Shown piece by piece: positions 1 through 6,009 of a stretch of DNA of 6,009 nt. The notes under the pieces are model-generated. The model ran no database searches, had not been told where the DNA came from, and saw only the letters and a list, made by a program, of their open reading frames with translations. Positions within the stretch are counted from its first letter, which is position 1. Every line of letters begins with the position of its first letter. The stretch spans positions 1 through 6,009 of the forward strand of contig JALOBD010000127.1 in the NCBI GenBank assembly GCA_023228445.1, written 5' to 3'. The stretch comes from Sphaerochaeta sp. Its GTDB lineage: Bacteria; Spirochaetota; Spirochaetia; Sphaerochaetales; Sphaerochaetaceae. The position numbers and the translations under genes were made by a program.

Positions 1-7
1 GTCACTC

Positions 8-3000
8 CTACAACAGCCGGGCAAGCTTCTCCATCAGGTAGAGGGCCTTGTCCTTCAGCTCGACGGTACTCATCTTCATATACATCACATTCATCCGCCT
101 CGGGTCAAGCCAGATGGATTTGGCCGAGAGGGCGATGAGGTTCATCACCTTCGCCACGTTCAAGTCGGCGACCTTGCCGAACTCGACGCCAACCACCTGC
201 TTGCGCTCGGTGAGGCGGATGATGGAGAGTTTGCGGCAGATGATCTTGATCTGGGCGATGTAGAGGAGGTTGGCCACCTCCACCGGCGCAGGTCCATAGC
301 GGTCGCTGAGCTCGCTCGAGAGGGCGTGCAGGTCGCTCTCGTTGGTGATGGAGGCGATCTTGCGGTAGATCTCGAACTTCACCGACGGGGCCTTGATGTA
401 GCTCTCGGGGATGAAGCCGGTGTACTCGAGCTCGAGGAAGACCTCACGCTCCTCCTCCTTGAGTCCGCCCTCCTGCAGGCTCCGGATCGCCTCATCGAGG
501 ATTCGGATGTACATGTCCAGGCCGACGGTCGCCAGGTGTCCGCTCTGCTCGCGCCCGAGGAGGTTGCCCGCCCCGCGGATCTCCATGTCCTTGAGGGCGA
601 CCTTGAAGCCCGAGCCGAGGCTGGTATGTTCGCTGAGGATCTTCAGCCGCTTGATGGCGACCTCGCTGAGCGCCTTGTCCGAAGGGTAGAAGAGGTAGGC
701 GTGGGCTTGGCGATCGCTTCTGCCCACCCGGCCACGCAGCTGGTAGAGCTGGGAGAGGCCGTATCGGTCGGCCCGGTCGATGATGATCGTATTGACGTTG
801 GGAATGTCGATGCCGTTCTCGATGATCGTCGTGGAGACGAGGACCTGGATGCCTTCGTGGATGAACCTCCGCATCGTGTCCTCCAGCACCGCCGGGGTCA
901 TTTGACCATGGGCACTGGCGATCACGACATCGGGAAGCAGTGCGGTGAGCTTGCCCACCACCTCATCAAGCGTCTCGATGCGGTTGTGCAGGTAGAAGAC
1001 CTGCCCACCGCGACCGACCTCCTCACGGATGGCGCGTGCCACCACTGCTTCCTCATACTCGCCGATGACGGTGCGGATGGAGCGGCGGGCAATGGGGGGG
1101 GTGGCCAAAAGGCTCATGTCACGGATCTTCAAGAGCGACATGTAGAGGGTACGGGGAATCGGTGTTGCCGAGAGCGAGAGACTGTCGATGGAGGCTCTCA
1201 GGCTCTTGATGCGCTCCTTGTCCTTGACCCCGAAGCGTTGCTCCTCATCGACGACCAAGAGGCCGAGGTCACGGTAGACGATATCCTTCTGCAAGATCCG
1301 GTGGGTGCCGAAGAGCACGTCGGTGGTCCCCTCTGCCGTAGAGAGCAGTGTCTTCTTCTGCACTTTGGCCGGCACGATGCGGCTGAGCAGGCCGCTGCGG
1401 ATCGGGAAGGAGCCGATGCGCTCTACGAATGTTCGATAGTGTTGCTCGGCAAGGATTGTCGTCGGGGCGAGGAAGGCAACCTGTTTGCCGCTCATCACCG
1501 CCTTGAATGCGGCACGGAAGGCAATCTCGGTCTTTCCGTAACCGACATCACCGCAGACCAGGCGGTCCATGACGGTGGGCCGCTCCATGTCCTCCTTGAT
1601 CTCATCGATGCACTGAAGCTGGTCGGCCGTCTCATCGAAGGGGAAGGAGGCCTCGAACTGTACCTGCCAGTCGGTATCCTTGGCGAAGGCGAAGCCCATG
1701 CTCTGCTGGCGCTTTGCATAGAGGTCGATGAGGTGGCGCGCCAGGTCTTCAGCGTTCTTGCGTGCCCGCGCCTTCTTGTGCTCCCACCCCTGGCCACCAA
1801 GCTTGTCCTTCTTCACCACACCACGTTCACTGCCGATGTAGCGTTGCACGAGGTTGGCCTGTTCGATAGGTACATAGAGCATCTCGCCGTCAGCATAGGC
1901 GATCTTGATGAAGTCGCGCTCACGGTCGAAGGAGGTGACGCGGTCGATCTTGATGAACTGCCCCACCCCATAGTTGACGTGCACCACATAGTCGCCTTCA
2001 CTCAGGTCGACGAAGGAGTCGAGCGGCGTGCTCTGGGTGTGTTGCAGCGTCTTGATGACCTGTCTCCGCCTCCCGAAGATCTCCTCCTCAGCGATGGCGA
2101 TGACCTTGAGGCTCGGGATGGCGAAGCCTGCCGAGAGGGGCCGGTCATCCCAGCGGATGAAGTCGAAGGCGCCGAGCATCTGGCTGAGGCGCTGCTTTTG
2201 CAGCATGTTGTCACAGAAGATGTGCACATCCCACTGTTGTGAGCGCAGGCTCGCCAAGTCCTCCTTGAGCAGGGTGAAGTTCCCGAAGTACGAGCGCGGC
2301 CCTTCCAGATCGAAGTGGTGGGCATCGCTCTTTTGCCCGGTGATGTCCAGTACCGTGATGACACGCTGGTGGGTCTCTGCGAAGCGAGGGAAATCAAGGA
2401 GCAGCTGGTCGGGTTTGATCACATCACGGTCATCGACAAACGCCTGGCGGTAGCGGCTGCGCGCCTCGCTGGAGAGGCTCTTGTAGCTGGTGGCCAGCCG
2501 CTGGTCACCGATGAGGCAGAGCAGGTCCCGCTCCTTCACGTAGGAGTCGATGTGCACCCGCTCCAGTGTGGTGGTGTCACAGAGGAGGGAGAGGGTCAGA
2601 GAACCCACGGTGCCCTTCGTCTCCTGGGTGACCGGGTCGTAGCGGCTGATGCGCCCCACCACATCCCAGTCGGCGTAGAGGCGGTAGGGCGTCTCACTCT
2701 CGAAGGGGAAGATATCGATGACCTCGCCGCGGACGGTGAACTCGCCCTCCCCCTGCGTCGATGGGGTGTAGAGGTACCCTGCTGCCGTGAGCCGGTCGGC
2801 GAGAGTCTGGGGTTCGAAAGGATCCTTCACCCGGATCGTCAACTCGGTTGCCGAGAGGGAGGAGGGACTGGGGGCGAGGCTGACAAACGGGCGCAGGTGG
2901 GTGATGATGAGCGCATCGGTGCTGGCGGCAATATCGCGCAGCCGGCCCAACTGCTCGTACTCGACGATGTCGGCGCTCTGCGGAGAGTAGAGTTGGCGTC

Positions 3001-3259
3001 CAGTTGAGGGCAGGTAGATGACCCGCGTCCCCACATCGGCCTTCTCATAGTCCTTGAGCAGGGAGCGGGCGCTGTCCTCGGTGGGGCAGAGCGCCCACAG
3101 CCGGCCCTGGTTCTTTGCCCTGATGGCCAAGAGGAAGCGTGAGAGCGGATACCCCTCCAGCCCCTCGATGGTGAGATTGTAGCCTGGATTCCCCCATGCC
3201 TTGTACGCACTGCTTGTTTTGCTATAGGATTGGACGAGGGTGGAAATCGGCGTTTGCAT
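8..3259 (-). CDS. mfd: Transcription-repair coupling factor Mfd
   Basis: Mfd is the DNA translocase that pushes RNA polymerase stalled at lesions off the template and recruits UvrA for nucleotide excision repair in the cytoplasm. The product is 1083 aa, close to the usual 1100-1150, and looks complete. Domains in order: a UvrB-like N-terminal module (about 1-200, including RGEVIDIFPF at 178-187); a middle region; the CarD-like RNA-polymerase-interaction domain (about 417-480, GDYVVHVNYGVGQF); the superfamily-2 motor with Walker A GDVGYGKTE (570-578), Walker B DEEQ (671-674), SATPIPRT (697-704) and QLRGRVGRSDR (840-850); the RGAGNLLG segment (895-902) of the translocation motif; and a C-terminal regulatory domain (about 940-1070). 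I chose the ATG at 3259. The frame stays open to 3463, but that extension is antisense to the phosphatase gene and does not resemble Mfd. The ribosome binding site is weak. No catalytic motif is missing. Confidence 0.97.
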   Translation of the reverse strand: MQTPISTLVQSYSKTSSAYKAWGNPGYNLTIEGLEGYPLSRFLLAIRAKNQGRLWALCPTEDSARSLLKDYEKADVGTRVIYLPSTGRQLYSPQSADIVEYEQLGRLRDIAASTDALIITHLRPFVSLAPSPSSLSATELTIRVKDPFEPQTLADRLTAAGYLYTPSTQGEGEFTVRGEVIDIFPFESETPYRLYADWDVVGRISRYDPVTQETKGTVGSLTLSLLCDTTTLERVHIDSYVKERDLLCLIGDQRLATSYKSLSSEARSRYRQAFVDDRDVIKPDQLLLDFPRFAETHQRVITVLDITGQKSDAHHFDLEGPRSYFGNFTLLKEDLASLRSQQWDVHIFCDNMLQKQRLSQMLGAFDFIRWDDRPLSAGFAIPSLKVIAIAEEEIFGRRRQVIKTLQHTQSTPLDSFVDLSEGDYVVHVNYGVGQFIKIDRVTSFDRERDFIKIAYADGEMLYVPIEQANLVQRYIGSERGVVKKDKLGGQGWEHKKARARKNAEDLARHLIDLYAKRQQSMGFAFAKDTDWQVQFEASFPFDETADQLQCIDEIKEDMERPTVMDRLVCGDVGYGKTEIAFRAAFKAVMSGKQVAFLAPTTILAEQHYRTFVERIGSFPIRSGLLSRIVPAKVQKKTLLSTAEGTTDVLFGTHRILQKDIVYRDLGLLVVDEEQRFGVKDKERIKSLRASIDSLSLSATPIPRTLYMSLLKIRDMSLLATPPIARRSIRTVIGEYEEAVVARAIREEVGRGGQVFYLHNRIETLDEVVGKLTALLPDVVIASAHGQMTPAVLEDTMRRFIHEGIQVLVSTTIIENGIDIPNVNTIIIDRADRYGLSQLYQLRGRVGRSDRQAHAYLFYPSDKALSEVAIKRLKILSEHTSLGSGFKVALKDMEIRGAGNLLGREQSGHLATVGLDMYIRILDEAIRSLQEGGLKEEEREVFLELEYTGFIPESYIKAPSVKFEIYRKIASITNESDLHALSSELSDRYGPAPVEVANLLYIAQIKIICRKLSIIRLTERKQVVGVEFGKVADLNVAKVMNLIALSAKSIWLDPRRMNVMYMKMSTVELKDKALYLMEKLARLL
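3220..3228 (+). promoter_or_regulatory. Candidate extended -10 promoter for the phosphatase gene
   Basis: The sequence TGCTATAGG has the TGn extension followed by TATAGG, which matches 4 of 6 bases of the sigma-70 -10 consensus. A poor -35 candidate, TTGTAC (3201-3206), lies 16 bp upstream. Transcription would begin near 3235 and give a leader of about 68 nt before the ATG at 3303. The element lies inside the first codons of mfd on the opposite strand, as expected when only 43 bp separate the two starts. This is a match by eye only. Confidence 0.35.
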
Positions 3260-3302
3260 AAACGCCACTACCCTACCACGAGCAGGAAGGTTATGCAAGA
3301 GA

Positions 3303-4112
3303 ATGGAAGGACATCTGAGGGAACGACAGCTGGATGATTTGGCGGCGGTGGTGCGTGATTGCGGCCTGTGGGCACGAACGATGCAGGCTACGATCGATCG
3401 TTCATACAAGAGTGACGGTACTCCGGTCACCGAAGTGGATTTGGAGATCTCACGGCGGGTCATTGCCTATCTGACCGAGCACTTCCCCCAGGCCAACATC
3501 GTCAGCGAGGAGAACCCCACCCCCTTTGACCCCGAAGCGCCGTGGACCTTCGTCATCGACCCCATCGACGGCACCGACGTCTACTCACAGGGCATGCCCT
3601 GCTGGGCCGTGGCCCTCGGCATCCTCGATCAAGACCATGAACCGGTGGGGGCGATGATCAGCGCACCGCGGTGGGGGCTGGGCGAGGAGGAGCTCTTCGT
3701 CCGTCTCGATCCGGGAAAACGGCTGTTGGTCAACGGAAAGGAGTTCAGCCCACAGAACGAGAAGGATGTGCCGGAGCAGATCACCATGGGATCGAGTGGC
3801 CAGCGGCTCTTCGACTTCTCCGCCTTCGACGGGAAGATCCGGATCTTCGGCTCGGCAATCCTCCACCTGCTCGCCCCGGTCCTCTACCCCTACGTGCAAG
3901 GCTCGATCGTCATCTCCTGCTACGCCTGGGATGTCGCTGCCGCACACGCGGTGATGCGCACCCTCTCCATGGACCTGGAGTATGTCGATGGAGAGCCATT
4001 CGTCTACGACGAGCCTCTGTTGGTTGGCAGGCAGAGCTTCAAGAAGTCACTCTACGGGGGAACTGCTGCGTGCATCAAGGCACTTCGTCGCCTGATCCCC
4101 CCGCGCCCATGA
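3303..4112 (+). CDS. Inositol monophosphatase family phosphatase
   Basis: This is a 269-aa member of the Mg2+-dependent, lithium-sensitive phosphatase superfamily (IMPase, CysQ, HisN-type), which hydrolyses small phosphomonoesters. The metal-site signatures are present: SEEN (68-71, supplying the motif glutamate), DPIDGT (86-91, with D86 and D89) and WDVAAAH (209-215, with D210), in the family's order and spacing. The N-terminal helix followed by KSDGTPVTEVD (36-46) is also typical. The ATG at 3303 gives a normal family length. An in-frame GTG at 3240 would overlap mfd and adds 21 residues that look unlike the family. AGGAAGG at 3284-3290 could be the ribosome site, though its 12-nt spacing is long. 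The substrate cannot be read from sequence: inositol phosphate, 3'-phosphoadenosine 5'-phosphate (PAP) or histidinol phosphate are all possible. The 3' end overlaps the convergent transporter gene by 38 bp. Confidence 0.9.
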   Translation: MEGHLRERQLDDLAAVVRDCGLWARTMQATIDRSYKSDGTPVTEVDLEISRRVIAYLTEHFPQANIVSEENPTPFDPEAPWTFVIDPIDGTDVYSQGMPCWAVALGILDQDHEPVGAMISAPRWGLGEEELFVRLDPGKRLLVNGKEFSPQNEKDVPEQITMGSSGQRLFDFSAFDGKIRIFGSAILHLLAPVLYPYVQGSIVISCYAWDVAAAHAVMRTLSMDLEYVDGEPFVYDEPLLVGRQSFKKSLYGGTAACIKALRRLIPPRP

Positions 4113-4788
4113 CCTTGCCCTGTTCGAACCACGAGCGGGCGAGGTAGATGCACGGGGTGTCCAAGATGGCCACGACCCACTTGAGCAGGTAGGTGGAGAG
4201 GGCGATCTGCCACAGCACCTGCCATGGATAGACACCCCAGAAGGCGATCGCCACGAAGATGACGGTGTCGATGAGTTGGCTGACAATAGTGGAGAAGTTG
4301 TTGCGTATCCACAGTGTATGACGCCCGGGGCGCAACCTCCTCCACAGATCGAAGGCCCACACGTCGTGGAGGTTGCTCACCAGGTACGCCGAGAGGCTCG
4401 CCAGCGCGATGCGGGGCATCAGGGAGAAGATTGTCGAGAGGCTCTGTTGGGCGATATCGCTTGCAGAGGGCTCGAAGAGGAGGGCCATCTGCATCAGTGC
4501 GGTCATCGAGAGGAGGCTGAAGAAGCCGATCGCGACCGCCTTGTACGACTCCTTCTTGCCGTAGAGCTCGCTGAGGATGTCGGTGGCCAGGAAGCCGGTG
4601 GCGTAGACGATGTTGCCCAGCGTCGCCTCCAGCGCGAAGAGCGAGACGTTCTTGGTCACCTGGATGTTGGCCACGATGACGCTGATGGGTACCCAGACGA
4701 AGAGCCCGACCCTCCCCCAGAGGCGGAAGGCGACCATGATCAGCGCAAAGTTCAAGGCCAGCATGATCAGCCAATAGACTTCATTCAT
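4075..4788 (-). CDS. yhhQ: Queuosine precursor transporter, YhhQ (DUF165/VUT) family
   Basis: This 237-aa inner-membrane protein belongs to the YhhQ family, whose E. coli member imports the queuosine precursors preQ0 and preQ1 for tRNA modification. The family signatures are clear: VTKN (44-47), ATDILSELYGKK (68-79) and RNNFSTIVSQLIDT (162-175). Hydrophobic stretches at about 4-23, 29-42, 57-70, 83-104, 120-140, 166-184 and 192-215 fit a six- to seven-helix protein. The charged, glycine-rich tail (about 221-237) is probably cytoplasmic. It is the last gene of a three-gene operon: its ATG lies within ATGAATGA, overlapping the stop of the NTPase gene by 8 bp, with a purine-rich ribosome site just upstream. 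Its stop lies inside the convergent phosphatase gene, and I see no terminator hairpin with a T-run between them. Some homologues may carry other substrates, so the exact cargo is inferred. Confidence 0.9.
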   Translation of the reverse strand: MNEVYWLIMLALNFALIMVAFRLWGRVGLFVWVPISVIVANIQVTKNVSLFALEATLGNIVYATGFLATDILSELYGKKESYKAVAIGFFSLLSMTALMQMALLFEPSASDIAQQSLSTIFSLMPRIALASLSAYLVSNLHDVWAFDLWRRLRPGRHTLWIRNNFSTIVSQLIDTVIFVAIAFWGVYPWQVLWQIALSTYLLKWVVAILDTPCIYLARSWFEQGKVMGAGGSGDEVP

Positions 4789-5269
4789 CCCCTCTCTCCC
4801 CGACTCTCAGGATCTCTGCCTCACCGACCGCGAAGGCCTCTTTGACCTCATCGACGAGGCAGGTGCGCACCGCGGCGACCACCTGGACGTGCGCTGTGTG
4901 CAAGGCCTGGAAGAAGGCCATGGCCAAACCGCCCCCTGCTACCTCCAAGCGTCCGATCTCATCGAAGACGGCGAGCTCTGCCGTCGCCAAGGAGGAGATG
5001 ATGAGCCCATTGGCCCAAGCGAAGGCCTGCTCATCGTAAAAGAACCTACCCACAGCCGGCCACTGCGCCTTCACCTCGGTCGTCAATGCCAGGCGGCGTT
5101 CCTTCGATGCAAGATCAATGAGGGTATACTGTGTTTTGTCATCATTGGCAAGGGCGAGGACACCACAGACCTTCATGGTGTCGTATGGAGGGCGCTGCAG
5201 CAATGCCTTGAGAGCGGTGGTCTTGCCCGCATTCCGTTCAGCGACGACAAAGGTCGGCCTAGGCGCCAT
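4781..5269 (-). CDS. THEP1-like P-loop NTPase
   Basis: This is a 162-aa P-loop protein resembling the THEP1/COG1618-type nucleoside-triphosphatases, which hydrolyse NTPs in vitro but have no settled cellular role. The Walker A region is AERNAGKTT (10-18), with K16 and T17. The Walker B segment is AVFDEIGRLE (100-109), and the DEIG pattern is characteristic of this family. The block IDLASKERR (51-59) and the segment YDEQAFAWAN (78-87) also fit. The length is slightly short for the family but looks complete. I chose the ATG at 5269: AAGG lies 8 nt upstream (5278-5281), and residue 7 begins the expected first strand. The open frame to 5326 only adds residues overlapping the upstream gene. The gene overlaps the ACT gene by 11 bp and yhhQ by 8 bp. 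The first P-loop glycine is replaced by alanine (A10). A related small-GTPase or kinase role is possible. Confidence 0.8.
   Translation of the reverse strand: MAPRPTFVVAERNAGKTTALKALLQRPPYDTMKVCGVLALANDDKTQYTLIDLASKERRLALTTEVKAQWPAVGRFFYDEQAFAWANGLIISSLATAELAVFDEIGRLEVAGGGLAMAFFQALHTAHVQVVAAVRTCLVDEVKEAFAVGEAEILRVGERGDE
4789..4801 (-). promoter_or_regulatory. Ribosome binding site of yhhQ inside the NTPase gene
   Basis: On the minus strand the 13 bases before the yhhQ ATG read GGGGAGAGAGGGG, a purine-rich Shine-Dalgarno region. These bases also encode the end of the upstream NTPase (the GERGD residues of its tail). The ribosome site and the 8-bp stop/start overlap together suggest that yhhQ translation is coupled to that of the NTPase gene. 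Confidence 0.7.
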
Positions 5270-5918
5270 TGAAGAGACCTTGCAGCACATCGAAGGCACG
5301 CATCGAGTCCTCCCGCTTGATGACAAAGGTCAGCTCATTCATCGTGGAGACGATCTCTATCACGTTGATCTGCTCCCAGGCAAGGCGCCTGACCGCCTCG
5401 TAGACCACCCCGGGGGTCTGGAGGAACTCGCCGGTGAAGACGAGGGTCAATGCCACCAGGTCGTCCATCTGGTTGAGCACCTCCTCGCCCTCGGCGAGGT
5501 GGCTGACCAGGTCGCGGTACTTCTCGCTGACCGCGATGCTCACCTCGTGGCTGCCGAGGGTGATGTTGAGAAAATCGCCCTTCTCCACCGAGACCTGGCT
5601 GTACAGCGATGCCAGCTTGCCGATGAAGGAGTCACGGCGCACGAGGTTGAGGTCGAAGATGTTGGTCTTCATCACAATGCCGTAGTCGACATTGGCGCTG
5701 CTGCGGCGCTCAGTGGAGCGCCGCAACTCTTCGGCGTAGCGGCGCAGCGCCATGACGATGGCACTGATCTTCACTTCCCTGGTGTAGAGGCGTTCCACCT
5801 CGCTGTGGATCGAGGAGGCGTAGTTGCTGTAGGAGAGGATGCCGTTGATCAACATCTCATGGATGAAGGGGGATTTATCGACGATTCGTTTCACACAACT
5901 GCTTACTGTCTCTGCCAT
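5259..5918 (-). CDS. ACT-domain protein, probable regulator (wHTH-like + tandem ACT)
   Basis: This is a 219-aa soluble protein. The C-terminal part (about 154-218) is an aspartokinase-type ACT domain: TPGVVYEAVRRLA (168-180), then INVIEIVSTMNELTFVIK (184-201). ACT domains bind amino acids or other small ligands and control attached or partner proteins. Residues about 80-145 show a similar strand-helix-strand pattern and may form a degenerate first ACT unit. The N-terminal 65 residues, with ILSYSNYASSI (27-37) and ISAIVMALRRYAEEL (51-65), look like a small helical, possibly winged-helix module. The layout resembles predicted amino-acid-metabolism regulators with ACT domains (COG2150 type), but no kinase domain is present. 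The ATG at 5918 has a strong GGAGGTGA site (5921-5928). An upstream in-frame ATG at 5993 adds 25 unconvincing residues. It is the first gene of the operon. The ligand and target are unknown. Confidence 0.75.
   Translation of the reverse strand: MAETVSSCVKRIVDKSPFIHEMLINGILSYSNYASSIHSEVERLYTREVKISAIVMALRRYAEELRRSTERRSSANVDYGIVMKTNIFDLNLVRRDSFIGKLASLYSQVSVEKGDFLNITLGSHEVSIAVSEKYRDLVSHLAEGEEVLNQMDDLVALTLVFTGEFLQTPGVVYEAVRRLAWEQINVIEIVSTMNELTFVIKREDSMRAFDVLQGLFNGA
5702..5725. repeat. Perfect 10-bp inverted repeat (hairpin) inside the ACT gene
   Basis: TGCGGCGCTC (5702-5711) and GAGCGCCGCA (5716-5725) are exact reverse complements separated by the 4-base loop AGTG. In the transcript this would be a very stable GC-rich stem. 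It encodes the Arg/Ser-rich linker (RRSTERRSS, residues 66-74) between the N-terminal helical module and the ACT part. No T-run follows on either strand, so it is not an ordinary intrinsic terminator. Confidence 0.8.
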
Positions 5919-5920
5919 GC

Positions 5921-5928
5921 TCACCTCC
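5921..5928 (-). promoter_or_regulatory. Strong Shine-Dalgarno site of the ACT gene
   Basis: The minus strand reads GGAGGTGAGC directly before the ATG at 5918, close to the ideal anti-16S match with a 5-nt gap after GGAGG. It decides the start of the ACT gene against the longer frame from 5993 and marks the operon's main translation entry point. Confidence 0.8.
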
Positions 5929-5952
5929 GATACTGTTATTACTACCACAAAA

Positions 5953-6007
5953 CCAAAAGGTTCACAACAAAAATAACTCTCATTGTTCCTCATTGTACAC
6001 CTTTTGG
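5953..6007. repeat. Inverted repeat with 9-bp arms upstream of the operon
   Basis: CCAAAAGGT (5953-5961) and ACCTTTTGG (5999-6007) are exact reverse complements 37 bp apart. The inner arm also lies in a small self-complementary stretch, AACCAAAAGGTT (5951-5962). The arms could be paired protein-binding sites flanking the promoter. If transcription starts further upstream, they could instead be alternative pairing partners in the mRNA leader. Confidence 0.6.
5979..5996. repeat. Tandem octamer, 10-bp period
   Basis: CTCATTGT occurs at 5979-5986 and again at 5989-5996, so the copies are one DNA helical turn apart. On the minus strand they read ACAATGAG, and the upstream copy overlaps the TACAAT -10-like element. 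Spacing of one turn fits binding on one face of the helix, but no known regulator site is recognised. Confidence 0.55.
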
Positions 6008-6009
6008 CC

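Larger units (their letters stand above)
5919..6009 (-). promoter_or_regulatory. AT-rich leader/control region of the ACT-NTPase-yhhQ operon
   Basis: These 91 bases are AT-rich and carry no convincing gene, unlike the GC-rich coding DNA around them. On the minus strand they hold TACAAT (5992-5997), a 5-of-6 match to the -10 consensus whose -35 would fall beyond the window edge. They also hold a 9-bp inverted repeat, a tandem octamer and the Shine-Dalgarno site of the first gene. A start near 5985 would give a leader of about 67 nt. Promoter placement is inferred by eye. Confidence 0.4.

Noticed and set aside
326..2242. A 638-codon open frame on the plus strand, antisense to mfd.
   Set aside because: Its protein is a low-complexity Asp/Glu/Leu/Val/Ala-rich string with no recognisable domain, as expected from the mirror frame of GC-rich coding DNA. 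The mfd frame beneath it is unambiguous.
3240..3302. A GTG start for the phosphatase at 3240.
   Set aside because: It would add 21 residues unlike the family, overlap mfd and sit almost at the predicted transcription start. The ATG at 3303 fits the usual N-terminal helix.
3390..3401. A perfect 12-bp palindrome, ACGATCGATCGT, in the phosphatase gene upstream of mfd.
   Set aside because: About one or two palindromes of this length are expected by chance in 6 kb, and it lies in conserved-frame coding sequence. I find no other sign of an operator.
3260..3463. A 68-residue N-terminal extension of Mfd.
   Set aside because: It runs antisense through the phosphatase gene, is Ser/Arg-rich and unlike Mfd. 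The ATG at 3259 gives a normal Mfd N-terminus.
3671..4147. Overlapping alternative frames across the phosphatase and yhhQ genes, including a 240-codon minus-strand frame at 4052-4774.
   Set aside because: Their proteins are rich in Arg, Gly, Pro and His without motifs, and are shadows of two genes with clear family signatures in the chosen frames.
5919..5993. A 25-residue extension of the ACT protein from the ATG at 5993.
   Set aside because: It is encoded in the AT-rich leader and has no good ribosome site, whereas the ATG at 5918 has GGAGGTGA just upstream.

Overview
This window is a compact, gene-dense piece of bacterial chromosome. It is GC-rich by eye (roughly 58-60%, not computed) and has almost no intergenic DNA. 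Five protein genes account for nearly everything. I see no RNA genes, insertion sequences, phage genes, CRISPR repeats or attachment sites. The gene set is chromosomal and housekeeping-like. The organism cannot be fixed from the sequence. The styles of the Mfd and inositol-monophosphatase-family proteins made me think of spirochaetes of the Sphaerochaeta/Treponema type, but that is only a low-confidence impression.

Layout: (1) 8-3259, minus strand: a complete mfd gene for the transcription-repair coupling factor, ending 7 bases from the window edge. (2) 3303-4112, plus strand: an inositol-monophosphatase-family phosphatase, divergent from mfd with only 43 bp between the start codons, so each promoter must largely sit inside the neighbouring gene. 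(3) 4075-5918, minus strand: a tightly packed three-gene operon read from right to left. It encodes an ACT-domain regulator-like protein, a THEP1-like P-loop NTPase and a YhhQ-type queuosine-precursor transporter. Adjacent genes overlap by 11 and 8 bp, which suggests translational coupling. The 3' end of the operon overlaps the end of the phosphatase gene by 38 bp, tail to tail. (4) 5919-6009: an AT-rich leader carrying a strong Shine-Dalgarno site, an inverted repeat, a helically phased tandem octamer and a -10-like element. This is the best candidate control region in the window.

Mfd acts in DNA repair, removing stalled RNA polymerase and recruiting UvrA. The phosphatase probably hydrolyses a small phosphomonoester. 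The three-gene operon is the least ordinary part: a probable small-molecule-sensing protein, an NTPase of unsettled function and a transporter for a modified-nucleobase precursor are made from one transcript. A role in queuosine-precursor uptake or salvage is an inference from the transporter alone.
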